DNA from: Antilocapra americana
Lineage: Eukaryota; Chordata; Mammalia; Artiodactyla; Antilocapridae
Length of the DNA: 64,000 bases
Direction: 5' to 3'
Assembly (NCBI GenBank): GCA_007570785.1
Contig: ML662442.1
Location: 33,775,909 to 33,839,908, forward strand
Shown here: positions 35,613 through 46,365 of the stretch, piece by piece
Position numbering within the stretch: position 1 is the stretch's first letter
Layout: every line of letters begins with the position of its first letter
Program-made: the position numbers and the translations under genes
Notes under the pieces: model-generated
The model's input: only the letters and a program-made list of their open reading frames with translations
Databases searched by the model: none
What the model was told of the DNA's origin: nothing

Positions 35613-36751
35613 CACAATAACACTGGGAAGGAATTAGTTTTGAAAAAAACAGCAGTAAACCAAATTAACCAAAACATTGCTTTCTTCAGCTGAATCATCT
35701 GCCACCCCATCTGGTTATATATGAGTCCTGAGCAGACTGACAAGAAAAAGTAGAGAAATTTCTCAAATCACATGTGGAAAGAAAATATAAGAATACCTAA
35801 GGCAGGCTACAAGCCAGCGGACTTTTTGTGCTGTGGATATGAGAAACAGGAGGGGCAGAGAGGCATCAAACACTTGGTGGGCCAGCTGTGGATTGTCTCA
35901 CAGCTCCAAATCCACTCTTCTTTGCCCTGCCTTGTGATACTGGAGTGGGTCCCTGTAAATATTATCTTCACTGGGGCTGGATTATTTAAGGCTTTGCCAA
36001 TAGAGGGCACTAGAGAGAATCTTCTTGGCCAGACCCAGAGGCCGGGACTTTTCCTCTCAGTAGTTGGTGGATTTGGCTCACTGTGGTCAACCTACACCTT
36101 CCAGCAAGGTTCTCCAGCATCAGTGGGCCACATGTACCGTCTCCTCAGAGGTTCTGAAGTTCAGCCTGGGGTTGAGGGAGGAGCTTCCTCTGTTTTTAGT
36201 TCCTTTTTTTCCACTCTCTTTCCGCCTAGAGATAGATGCTGCTGTACCTCTTGGAGTCCTTCTTCACTCCTTTTAGTTAACTACCTGCTGTACATTAACA
36301 GTTATTCATGTTAAATTTTCCCTTTTCAAATTATTGATGTGATTTCTACCTCCATGAAATCTCCATGGAGATAAAGTCTTCAAGGATTACCATGGTCCAG
36401 GGTCTGGTACTTGGCTTTGCAGATCTGGAAACTCAAAGAATATGGAGAATTTAGAAGGGTACTTGAATTTCAACCCCCTACTCACATTTCAATCCCCTAC
36501 TTGCATTTCAATCCTGGTTCTACCACTTCCTAGTTTTGTAATCAAGAGCAACTTGTATAAATAACAACTCTACTTCAGGCAATGAGTCATTCTTTCAATA
36601 TATATGTTTATTGAGAATCCTACCATGTATTGGGTACTATTGTAGTCATTAAGGATATTGACAAAATCCCGTGCCCTCAAGGAGCTTATATTTGGTAGGG
36701 GAAGACTGGCAATAGATAAAAGCAATATATGAAACATGTTGTATAGTGTTG
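35613..36751. other. Spacer with old repeat traces
   Basis: The 180-codon plus frame at 35772-36314 has no domain, signal peptide or codon pattern that I can recognise, and its sequence looks like an old interspersed repeat. A three-copy 19-bp repeat lies at 36461-36517, merging into a MIR-like core (36510-36600). An L2-like antisense fragment follows (about 36600-36720). Confidence 0.45.
36461..36517. repeat. 19-bp tandem repeat, three copies
   Basis: Adjacent units ACTTGAATTTCAACCCCCT, ACTCACATTTCAATCCCCT and ACTTGCATTTCAATCCTGG, each 19 bases, at 36461, 36480 and 36499. Confidence 0.85.
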
Positions 36752-36968
36752 CATGCACAGTCACTCACTCGTGTCCAACTCTTTGCAGTCCTTTGGACTG
36801 TAGCCTGCCAGGTTCCTCTGTCCATGGGATTTTCAATCAAGAATACTGGAATGGATTGCCATTCTCCTCCAACAGGGGACCTTCCCAACCCAGGGATTGA
36901 ACCCACATCTCCTGTGTCTCCCGCATTGCAGGCAGATTGTTTTACACGCTAAGCCATCAGGAAGGCCC
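36752..36968 (-). mobile_element. Bov-tA SINE, antisense
   Basis: 'cactcgtgtccaactctttg', 'accttcccaacccagggatt' and the reversed head 'gctaagccatcaggaaggcc'. Confidence 0.9.
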
Positions 36969-37159
36969 AGCGTGCATGGATATGGGAAAGGGAAGGGGAT
37001 AGAAAGCATTGGGAAGTTGAAAGTTTAAGTAGAATGATTGGAAAGACGACTTCTCTGTGAATTTAACATTTGAGTCAGTATCTGAAGGAGACGAGAGAAT
37101 AACTGAGGGAAAGTATTGTAGGTTAAGGATTGTTCAAGTGTTGCTTCAAGACTTTATGA

Positions 37160-37275
37160 AGGACTTCCCCGGTGGTCCAGCGGTTAAGACATTGCCTCCC
37201 AATGCAGGGGGTGCAGGTTTGACCCCTGGTCAGGGAAGTAAGATCCCATGTGTCTCACCGTCAAAAAACCAAAAC
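37160..37275 (+). mobile_element. CHR-type SINE, sense
   Basis: 'ggacttccccggtggtccag', 'gcaggtttgacccctggtca', 'gtaagatcccatgtg', ending A-rich. Confidence 0.88.
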
Positions 37276-38389
37276 ATAAAACAGAAACAATAATGTAACA
37301 AATTCAGTAAAGACTTTAAAAATGATCCACATCCAAAAAGAAAAATCTAAAAAAAAAAAATTTCATGAATCAGATTGGCTGGAGCAGAGTGAGTGAGAAA
37401 CAAGAAACTCCAGGAAAGGAGATCGGAAAGGCAAGTAAGACTGTTAAGTGGAAAGCACTTAATCCATGCCTGACACACACTCCCTAAATGGTGACTATAA
37501 TAGTTACCCTTGGGAGTGTGCTCCTAAATATGAGACAAGCCCTCAGAGTAGGAATTGCATCCTATTCACTTCTGAGATTCTAGCACCTAGAGTAGTGCCC
37601 AGCATAAAGAAAGTGCTGAATGAATGATGAACAAATTATTTACTCTAATTACACACATGGGACTGCTATGTGAGGTCAGAACATGAAGTTATTAATTTAA
37701 AACATGTGGTACACCTCTCTAATGTACTAATTATGTCAGTTGGCTATCTAGGGCACTTCCGACCAGATATAAAGGTGGTTAGGTAGCATAATTAATCAAG
37801 AGAATACTGCTTAATAAGCGTGGAATAAGGTCAAAGAAAGCCGGGGAGCCTTCAGGGATGTTACTTGCAATCCTGTCTTCCCTGCTCTGACAATATCAGA
37901 AGATATGCCAGGCTAGTAAATTGGATCAGGGCAGAAAATGGAATAAGCACATGAGAGGGATCTATCCAAGACTCATCCATTCTCCCCACACCACAGTTCC
38001 TGGCTAACAGATGGCCAGAGGGTAACTGATTCAAGGGGTTCTGGGCCCCATCCCAGTCCCCAAAAGTGACTAACAATTGATCTAAACCAATCACAGTAAT
38101 CCTAATCCCCTCGAAGGGATTATTTAGGCAAAAGCATATGATACCATTTTGACTAAGACAGGAGGAGAGGATTTTGAGGGGTGGGGTGGGATGGAGCTTC
38201 TGGAAGTTTTTCTCATTCTTAAACAGGTTTGTGTGAGAAGAAGCCTGCTTTTCTGCTTTTAATACAGCTGTGTACAGAGCTAACACTTGGGGCTGTTAAC
38301 TCCCTTGTATCTGTGTGTGGACAACTCTAGGGGTTAAAAGTCAATATGCCCAGGATGGCAGGACAAGAAAATGAAAAGAGCCTAGGTCC
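37276..38389. other. Single-copy spacer with L2/MIR-like 3' end
   Basis: 'agtagtgcccagcataaaga' then 'gctgaatgaatgatgaac' (37590-37632) resembles an L2 end. The minus frame 37861-38286 (141 codons) has no recognisable protein features. Confidence 0.4.
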
Positions 38390-38400
38390 TTGTTCACATT

Positions 38401-40552
38401 CAGTTCAGTCACTCAGTCATGTCCAACTCTTTGCAACCCCATGGACCACAGCACTCTAGACCTCCCTGTCCATCACCAACTCCCAGAGTCTACTCAAACT
38501 CATCTCCATTGAGTCAGTGATGCCATCCAACCACCTCATCCTCTGTCATCCCCTTCTCCTCCTGCCCTCAATCTTCCCCAGCATCAAAGTCTTTTCAAAT
38601 GAGTCAGTTCTCATCAGGTGGCCAAAGTATTGGAGTTGCAGCTTCAACATCAGTCCTTCCAGTGAGCACCCAGGACTGAGCTCCCCTAGGATGGACTGGT
38701 TGGATCTTGCAGTCCAAGGGACTCTCAAGAGTCTTCTCCAACACCACAGTTCAAAAGCATCAATTCTTCAGCGCTCAGCTTTCTTTATAGTCCACCTCTC
38801 ACATCCATACATGACCACTATAAAAACTATAGTCTTGATGAGGCGGGCCTTTGTTGGTAAAGTAATGTCACTGCTTTTTAATATGCTGTCTAGGTTGGTC
38901 ATAATTTTCCTTCTAAGGAGTCAGTGTCTTTTAATTTCATAGCTACAGTCACCATCTGCAGTGATTTTGGAGCCAAAAAAATTAAAGTCAGCCAGTCTCC
39001 ACTGTTTCCCCGTCTATTTGCCATGAAGTGATGGGACTGTATGCCATGATCTTAGCTTTCTGAATGTTGAGCTTTAAGCCAACTTTTTTACTCTGCTCTT
39101 TCACTTTCATCAAGAGGCCTGATGAAAGTTCTTTAGTTCTTCTTTGCTTTCTGCCATAAGGGTGGTGCATCTGCATATCTGAGGTTATTGATATTTCTCC
39201 CTGCAATCTTGATTCCAGCTTATGCTTCATCCAGCCCAGCGTTTCTCATGATGTAGTCTGCATATAAGTTAAATAAGCAGGGTGACAATATACAGCCTTG
39301 ATGTACTCCTTTTCCTATTTGCAACTAGTCTGTTGTTCCATGTCCAGTTCTAACTGTTGCTTCCTGACCAGGAGTTGACTGTGGCTCAAATCATGAACTC
39401 CTTATTGCCAAATTCAGACTTGAAGAAAGTGGAGAAAACCACTAGACCATTCAAGTATGAACTAAATCAAATCTCTTATGATTATATAGTAGAAGTGAGA
39501 AATAGATTTAAGGAACTAGATTTGATAGAGTGCCTGGTGAACTATGGATGGAGGTTCATGACATTGTACAGGAGACAGGGATCAAGACCATCCTCGAGAT
39601 AAAGAAATGCAAAAAAGCAAAATGGCTGTCTGAGGAGACCTTATAAATAGTTGTGAAAAAAAGGTAAGAAAAAAGCAAAGGAGAAAAGGAAAGATATACC
39701 CATTTGAATGCAGAGTTCAAAAGACTGTAAGGACAGATAAGAAAGCCTTCCTCAGTGATCAGTGCAAAGAAATAGAGGAGAACAATAGAATGGGAAAGAT
39801 CAGAGATCTCTTCAAGAAAACTAGAGACACCAAGGGAACATTTCATGCAAAGATGGGCTCAATAAAGGACAGAAATGGTATGGACCTAACAGAGGCAGAA
39901 GATATTAAGAAGAGGTGGCAAGAATACATGGAAGAACTGTACAAAAAAGATCTTCATGACCCAGATAATCATGATGGTGTGATCACTCACCTAGAGCCAG
40001 ATATCCTGGAATGTGAAGTCAAGTGGGCCTTAAGAAGCATCACTATGAACAAAGCTAGTGGAGGTGATGGAATTCCAGTTGAGCTATTTCAAATCCTGAA
40101 AGAGGACGCTGTGAAAGTGCTGCACTCAATATGCCAGCAAATATGGAAAACTCAACAGTGGCCACAGGACTGGAATAGGACACTTTTCATTCCAATCCCA
40201 AAGAAAGGCAATACCAAAGAATGCTCAAACTACCACACAATTGCACTCATCTCACATGCTAGTAAAGTGATGCTTAAAATTCTCCAAGCCAGGCTTCAAC
40301 AATGCGTGAACCGTGTTCAAGCTGGTTTTAGAAAAGGCAGAGGAACCAGAGATCAAATTGCCAACATCTGCTGGATCATCAAAAAAGCAAGAGAGTTCCA
40401 GGAAAACATCTATTTCTGCTTTATTGACTATGCCAAAACCTTTGACTCTGTGGGTCACAATAAACTGTGGAAAAAGAGATGGGAATGCAAGACCACCTGA
40501 CCAGCCTCTTGAGAAATTTGTATGCAGGACAGGAAGCAACAGGAAGCAATAG
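38401..40552 (-). mobile_element. BovB LINE with 5' inversion (twin-primed insertion)
   Basis: The left part (38401-39360) is antisense BovB from its 3' end to a point reading, on the minus strand, 'ggtcaggaagcaacagttag'. The right part (39361-40552) is sense BovB, starting upstream ('aggagttgactgtggctcaa') and ending at 'caggacaggaagcaacagga', so the two halves meet at almost the same element coordinate. The whole is bounded by a perfect 11-bp direct repeat, TTGTTCACATT, at 38390-38400 and 40553-40563. The sense half keeps a 236-codon frame (39790-40500) with RT motifs: 'ASGGDGIPVELFQILKED', 'FRKGRGTRDQIANICWIIKK', and 'FIDYAKTFDSV' containing motif A. No complete ORF survives. Confidence 0.95.
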
Positions 40553-40672
40553 TTGTTCACATTACTGAGTTTCTAATTAATTAACCTGGAAATATTTTTA
40601 TCTGAAACTCCCTGTATTATATGAAGTGGTAAATTTGCTCATATTTGAAGCAATTGTTTTTGTATCTTGTAT

Positions 40673-40990
40673 CAGTTTGTAGGGCTACAATAATAATATA
40701 CCACAGACTAAGTGCTTAAACAATTGAAATTTATTTTCTCACAGTTCTGGAAGCTAGAAAACCAATATCAAGATGTTGGCAGATTTGGTGTCTCTTGATG
40801 CCTCTTGCCTTGGCTTGTGGTTGATCACCTTTTTGCTGTGTCCTTATGTAGTCCTTCCTCTGTGAGTGCATACCTGGTATCTCTTCCTCCTCTAGTAAAA
40901 ATAAAGGCCATATTGGATTAAGGCTTTATCCTTATGCCCTTTGTTAGCTTTAATTACCTCTTTAAAGGTCCTATCTCCAAATTCATATGT
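40673..40990 (+). mobile_element. MLT1-like (ERVL-MaLR) LTR, sense, degenerate
   Basis: Starts 'tgtatcagtttgtagggcta' and continues with 'aatttattttctcacagttc', 'ttttgctgtgtccttatgta', 'ggattaaggctttatcctta' and 'ttaaaggtcctatctccaaa', the order seen in MaLR LTRs. It lies 110 bases after the BovB duplication. No coding content. Confidence 0.65.
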
Positions 40991-42580
40991 GATTCATATA
41001 TCCACATATCACTGTAACTGTTTATAATAGAGCTCCTCTTATAGATAATCTACTATCTTTTTAGGTGATCGTAGAAATTTCAGAATGTCATTGCAAACCA
41101 ATTCTTACAACATCCTCTAATAGTGATTATTCGTTAGCCATCAGATGTTCAATTTGCATAATATACACAGATGGTTAGACTAGATAAATTTTAAAGGTCC
41201 TCCCAACTCTGAAATTCTATGAGTACATTTGTTTATTGTTACTATTTTTAAATTGTAATTATTTATATGAAATACAACTTGAATTACTTCTAGCCTCAAG
41301 GAACACAAATATCTTTTTTTAAAATGTAGCTGAAAATGATTTAAGTCACATCACATGAAGAGAAATCTTGAAATAGAGAAGTTCTAGAGTTAAGTTTAAA
41401 AAGATGATTAATAACTCAACAGGGCCAAGATTTTTTTCATCACTCCAACCTGCCAGTTGTCAGATGTTTCAGCACTTCCCCCACGGTCATGAAATGACTA
41501 CAGCCGCCCCTGGTATCACATCACTGCACAGCGCCTCCCCAGACGGGACAAGGAAAAGGGAAACATCTTTGCTTCCTCCCATTTTTTTTTTTTTTTTTTT
41601 TTTTAGAGAATAAAGAACTCATTTCATAAAACTTCCCTATTAAGCTTCTCATCGGTCAGACTTTCGTCATGTTCAGTTACTATAATTGGTAAGTACAAAG
41701 ACAAATGAGAACTAGGTCTAAACCTATTATGAGTCTTCCTTGGAGTCGGCTTTCTCTGAAGCATTTGCTTCTTGGAAAAGAGCTGACCAAATCAAGGTTC
41801 CTTTAGCAAGGAGGAAGGATGGGGACATCAGTTGTTTACAGATAGAACAACCACATTATTAAAATCCCGAATCAGGCCGGATTGTGGAAATGAATACTAG
41901 ATGTTGAGATTGCCCAGGGAAACCTTAGAGACCAGAGATGGTGACTACGCTTGCTCCGCCTGCAGTTACCAGAAATGTCAGAAGGTACTGATGGAATTTC
42001 TTAGCTATATTCAGTACCTCAGAAATCCTAGGAGAAAAGTTTGCACAAACTAGCTAAAAAATTTAATTTTTTGAAACTGACTGAAATTCTATAAAGTCAG
42101 TTTATTAAGGATTGTTCTCTCAAGCAAATTAGAAGCTCATATTGAACATTAAATACATATTGAAGTAATAAAATTTTTCAGTAAATTAATAACTATATAT
42201 ATATATTTGAAAGACTCCTATAAGAAGGACTCCATGAAGGAAAAATAATTTTAAGATATTTAAATAGTTATTTTAAAGTAATTTTAAAACAAATTTTAAT
42301 GACTTTAAAGGTCATTGGTAGAATAAAACATGAGAAATCTTTGATGCTCAAACCATTCCCTTCCTCAAGGAAAGGTAAAGGATGTCAACTATTCATGACT
42401 CAGGAATGCTGTCCTCTCTAAAGAAATGAGAACTGTTTATAGACATTGAGCCATTCAATCGTAGTCCATGCTATGTCTGAAAGTTATCTTTTACACTGAC
42501 CATATTCTCAAATATTACTCTTTTTCCATATCATTAACTCATAACACCACCAGGATCTCTTAATTATGTAAAACTCATTA
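40991..42580. other. Single-copy sequence with a T23 run
   Basis: No gene recognised. A 23-base T tract occupies 41582-41604 with no identifiable retroposon attached. Confidence 0.4.
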
Positions 42581-42703
42581 CTTAATCTAAGTGGGATATA
42601 ATAATAGGCACCCTGTTATCATTTTTCTTGTAAACAAAAGACCAACCAACAAGGGGTATTTAAATTTTATCAACAAAATATATTTATTTAATATCAGAGA
42701 CTT
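42581..42703. repeat. Local direct repeat, copy 1
   Basis: 'cttaatctaagtgggatata', 'ggcaccctgttatc', 'aaagaccaaccaacaa' and 'tatcaacaaaatatat' recur in the same order and orientation at 43425-43543. Copies are roughly 85% alike by eye with small indels. Confidence 0.85.
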
Positions 42704-42769
42704 ATTTGATATCAGAGACATTACTACTAACCAATGTAATTACCATCTGCTAGTAGTAATTTATCAAAT

Positions 42770-42975
42770 AGGGCTAGTGGTAAAGAACCCGCCTGCCAAA
42801 GCAGGAGACATAAGAGACCTGGGTTTGATCCCTGGGTCAGGAAGATCCCCTAGAGGAGGAAATGGCAGCCCACTCCAGTATTCTTGCCTGGAGAATCCCA
42901 TGGACAGAGGAACCTGACAGGCTACAGTCCAGAGGGTCACAAAGAGTCAGACACAACTGAAGTGACTAAGCATGT
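42770..42975 (+). mobile_element. Bov-tA SINE, sense
   Basis: 'gctagtggtaaagaacccgc', 'gggtttgatccctgggtcag', 'cccactccagtattcttgcc' and 'aagagtcagacacaactgaa' in order. The first bases of the head are lost. Confidence 0.9.
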
Positions 42976-43424
42976 ACTAAGGAGAGCAAACACTAATGAA
43001 AATTATGAACATTTTGAGTTCATCCAGTTTTACTTTTCAATAGTGACAACTATATTTAATAATTTTGAAAAGAGTATTAAGCGAAGTCAGACAGGGATGA
43101 TGAAAGATGATTATATGACTCTTGAGCTGGTCAAGGAAATGGTGATTCCAGTGCTGTCTGAGAAGAAGAATAAAGCAGAGCATAAATGTCAGGGGTTTTG
43201 AGTGTTCTGATGGTGATTTGATTGAGTGGAACAAAAGCAGTTGGCTAGAAAGAGAATGCCCTGAGATTGCATCAACAACCAGCCTTGTGCCTTTTTATTA
43301 GACTGGCACTTTATCCTGCCTGGCAGCTTAAAAGTACAATTAGCCTCCTTAGGAATCATCTACAGAGAAGACATTGATTTCAGATTGTTGGAAGACATCT
43401 CAGGAAGAATTTATATATATATAT

Positions 43425-43543
43425 CTTAATCTAAGTGGATTGTAATAATAGGCACCCTGTTATTTTCCTTACAAGAAAAAGACCAATCAACGAGGTGTAT
43501 TTAAATTAAATTCTATCAACAAAATATATTGACATCAGAGACT
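43425..43543. repeat. Local direct repeat, copy 2
   Basis: Second copy of the unit at 42581-42703, about 845 bases downstream. It is preceded by a TA run and followed by a strongly A+T-rich block (about 43548-43652) of mixed TATA repeats. Confidence 0.85.
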
Positions 43544-43652
43544 TAAACATATATATAATATTTATATATATGTAAATCTGATGTACATAAACTATATATA
43601 TTAAGTAAAATATATTTAAAATATACATATATTTAAATATATATGTTTAAGT

Positions 43653-44441
43653 GAATGACCATGACTTGCATTCATACCCTGGTAAAGTGGACACCGAGCA
43701 AGGAATATATCTGATACTCCACATCAGACAGGAGGAGCGCTGTCCAAAGGAAGATTTTGGTTTCAGGGAACAAAGACTCACACTAAGTACAATGAGTCTG
43801 GTTATTAGGAATATCTAAATGGGATTTTTATAAAAAGAGGAGCCAGAAGAGGGTCAAGGCTCAAGTGTCAAGATGAATAAACTGAAGAGCTGGTCTCAAT
43901 CCAAGACTGCTTGGGAGTCCTCGAGATTAGTCTCATCCTTGCTGTAGTGCTCCACAATTTACAGAGTACCAGCATTTTCCCACATGCCTCCTGTATTTTT
44001 TTTTCCTATGAACTGGCGTCTTTACATTCTAGTCTGTAAGTCTCTTCTCTGTCTTGAGTGTATGCTCATTTGTAACCATGGCCCATGTACGGTCTTACCT
44101 CACCTTGATCTACCTCACTTTTAGTCTCTTTCTCCATTGTTAACACTTTATTCTCTTGGAACATCCCACTTGAAATGCCCAAGAAAGACCATCTGATTGG
44201 CTTGGAGGCCCGGTCACTAACTAGTTTATATGCTGATTGGCATTGTTAGTAGAACAACTAAATCTGGAGAACTCAGTCAGAAGTCATGTCTGTAGGTAGT
44301 TGCTTCTGTCTGGTTTGCAGATCTTCAGTGATTCAGTAAATTGGATAATAATTCTGTATCTATTTTATGTAATCATACTCTACACTTCTTTCAATTTAAA
44401 AGTAAATGTCAGCAATTATGAGAGATACTTTTCCAATGTAT
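43653..44441. other. Single-copy spacer
   Basis: Nothing recognised. Confidence 0.4.
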
Positions 44442-44454
44442 TGGAGTTGTTCTT

Positions 44455-44805
44455 TTTTTAATATTTCCCTTTATTATATATTTATTTATTTTTGGTTGTG
44501 TTGTGCTTTGTTGTGGCACACAGGGCTCTTTGTTGTTGCATCTGGGTTTCCTCTGGTTGTTGTGAGCAAGGGCTACTCTCTAGATGCAGGCTTCTCATTA
44601 TTGTGGCTTCTCTTGTTGCAGAGCATGGGCTCAAAAGCATGCCAACTTCAGTAGTTGTGGCTCCCGAGCTCTAGAGTATGGGTTCAGTAGTTGTGGTGCA
44701 TGAGCTTGGTTGCCCCATGGCAAGTGGGATCTTCCTGGACCGGAAATCAAACCTGTGTCCCCTGCACTGACAGATTCTTAACCACTGGGCCATGAGGGAA
44801 GTCCC
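44455..44805 (-). mobile_element. Long CHR-type SINE, antisense
   Basis: A 350-bp antisense copy ending in 'gccatgagggaagtccc' (reversed head) with 'cttggttgccccatggcaag' and repeated 'gtagttgtggctc'-type internal units, typical of the long form. It starts in T-rich sequence. A perfect 13-bp duplication TGGAGTTGTTCTT flanks it at 44442-44454 and 44806-44818. Minus-to-plus frames across it (44406-44674) are not genes. Confidence 0.92.
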
Positions 44806-44887
44806 TGGAGTTGTTCTTGATGCAACTGGTTTCTTGTATCAACTCAATTCCAAAAGATTTAGATCCATGGGAATTTACCATCTTCTT

Positions 44888-45115
44888 TGTTGTTGTTCTT
44901 GTTGTTCAGTTGCTCAGTTGTGTCCGACTCTTTGCGACCCCAGGGACTGCAGCACACCAGGCTTCCCTGTCCATCACCAATTTCCGGAGCTTGCAAAAAC
45001 TCATGTCCATTAAACTGATGATGCCAATCAACCATCTCATCCTCTGTCGTCCTCTTCTCCTCTTGCCTTTCTTTCCCAGCGTCAGGGTCTTTTCTAATGA
45101 GTCGGCTCTTTGCTA
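44888..45115 (-). mobile_element. BovB 3' fragment, antisense
   Basis: 'cagttgtgtccgactctttg' through 'tcagggtcttttctaatgag': the last roughly 220 bases of BovB, 5'-truncated. Confidence 0.92.
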
Positions 45116-46090
45116 ACTCCCATGAAATAAACTCCCTTAGATATCCATAAATCATGATTATCCACTCTTGTTAATAAATTCTGTAAAGACATTTCAAAAT
45201 AAAGGGGAGTTTATTATTTATTGTTTAAAATGAAGCCTCCTGGAACCAGAGGGACATTGTGAGGATCACTGTCAGATTTTGTAAAATGCCTTTGGCTTTT
45301 CAATGGATAGGTACTATATATGATAATAAAAGAAATAGAAATCATATTCTTGAAGAACCCTGACACTGAGTTCATCTTTTTCCTGAAAAATAAGACAGTT
45401 CATCTTTAAGCCCTATGGGGACACTGAATTCAATTTGTTCTGAGAATGCCCAGCCTGATGAAAAAAGATGCTCATTATAAAAGTACTTCTCCAGTTCCTG
45501 TTCTGTTCAATATGTGTTGCTCTTAATTTTGGTTTATATTGAAGAGTTGAGCATCATTTGTAAATGTATAATGGTAATAATTGGAATCTGAACCTTATAA
45601 AAATATTACAGTGACATAGGAGGAACATTTTTAGAATAAGGCATCACAAACTTTGCAAACGTGCTCACCTAGCATTTATGTGCTCATGCAATTATATAAT
45701 CATATATATGAGAGAGAGACAAAATAAGAAAAGGTGCTATAGAGTAAGCGTTTTAAGACCAATGCTATGATCATACCTGTATGTGGGCTGTGCTTGTATT
45801 GCTTTACAAATCACCTTTGAATACCTATTTCCTTTGATTCTCACTAGAAACCTTGGAGCTAGGTGAGAAGATGAGGCTTGTCTAGCTCTCTGGCCCTGGG
45901 CACTATGAAATTCAAAGGCAATCAGACTTTTCAGAGGACAACAGAGTTTGGCAGGTGGGAAGTCAGGTGCATCAACAGTTTCCTGCTGGTGACAAAAGGA
46001 CAGACCCCATGAAAGCCCTGAAAGCCACTGAACCTGAAGCAGTGTTCCCTGTCAGGTCCCAAAGGGGATTTCCAATTGCTTTTCCTTTAA
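45116..46090. other. Single-copy spacer
   Basis: A weak antisense MIR-like trace near 45800-45900 and a short 'gagagagac' run at about 45711. No gene. Confidence 0.4.
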
Positions 46091-46101
46091 ACATCTAGGT
46101 T

Positions 46102-46305
46102 AGGGCTTCCCTGGTGGTAAGGAATCCACCTGCTAATGCAGGAGACTCAAGGGACGCCGGTTTGATCCCTGGGTCAGGAAGATCCGCTGGAGTAGGAAAT
46201 GGCAACCCACCCCAATATTCTCGCCTAGAGAATCCCATGGACAGAGGAGCATGGCGGGCTACAGTTCTTGGGGTTGGAAAAGAGTTGGACACAACTGAGC
46301 AACTG

Positions 46306-46345
<40 letters not shown>

Positions 46346-46354
46346 CGCACACAC
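46102..46354 (+). mobile_element. Bov-tA SINE with (CA)n tail
   Basis: Head 'agggcttccctggtggtaag', B-box 'ggtttgatccctgggtcagg', end 'gttggacacaactgagcaac', followed by a CA microsatellite of about 45 bases (46309-46354) with two CG interruptions. An 11-bp direct repeat ACATCTAGGTT at 46091-46101 and 46355-46365 lies outside the CA run, so the microsatellite grew from the SINE tail. Confidence 0.93.
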
Positions 46355-46365
46355 ACATCTAGGTT

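Noticed and set aside
35772..36314. 180-codon plus-strand frame
   Set aside because: The longest frame outside HS3ST5 and the mobile elements, but with no domain or start context, competing frames on both strands, and repeat-like nucleotide sequence.
39790..40500. 236-codon frame as a host gene
   Set aside because: It is BovB reverse transcriptase (motif A 'FIDYAKTFD') within the twin-primed insertion.
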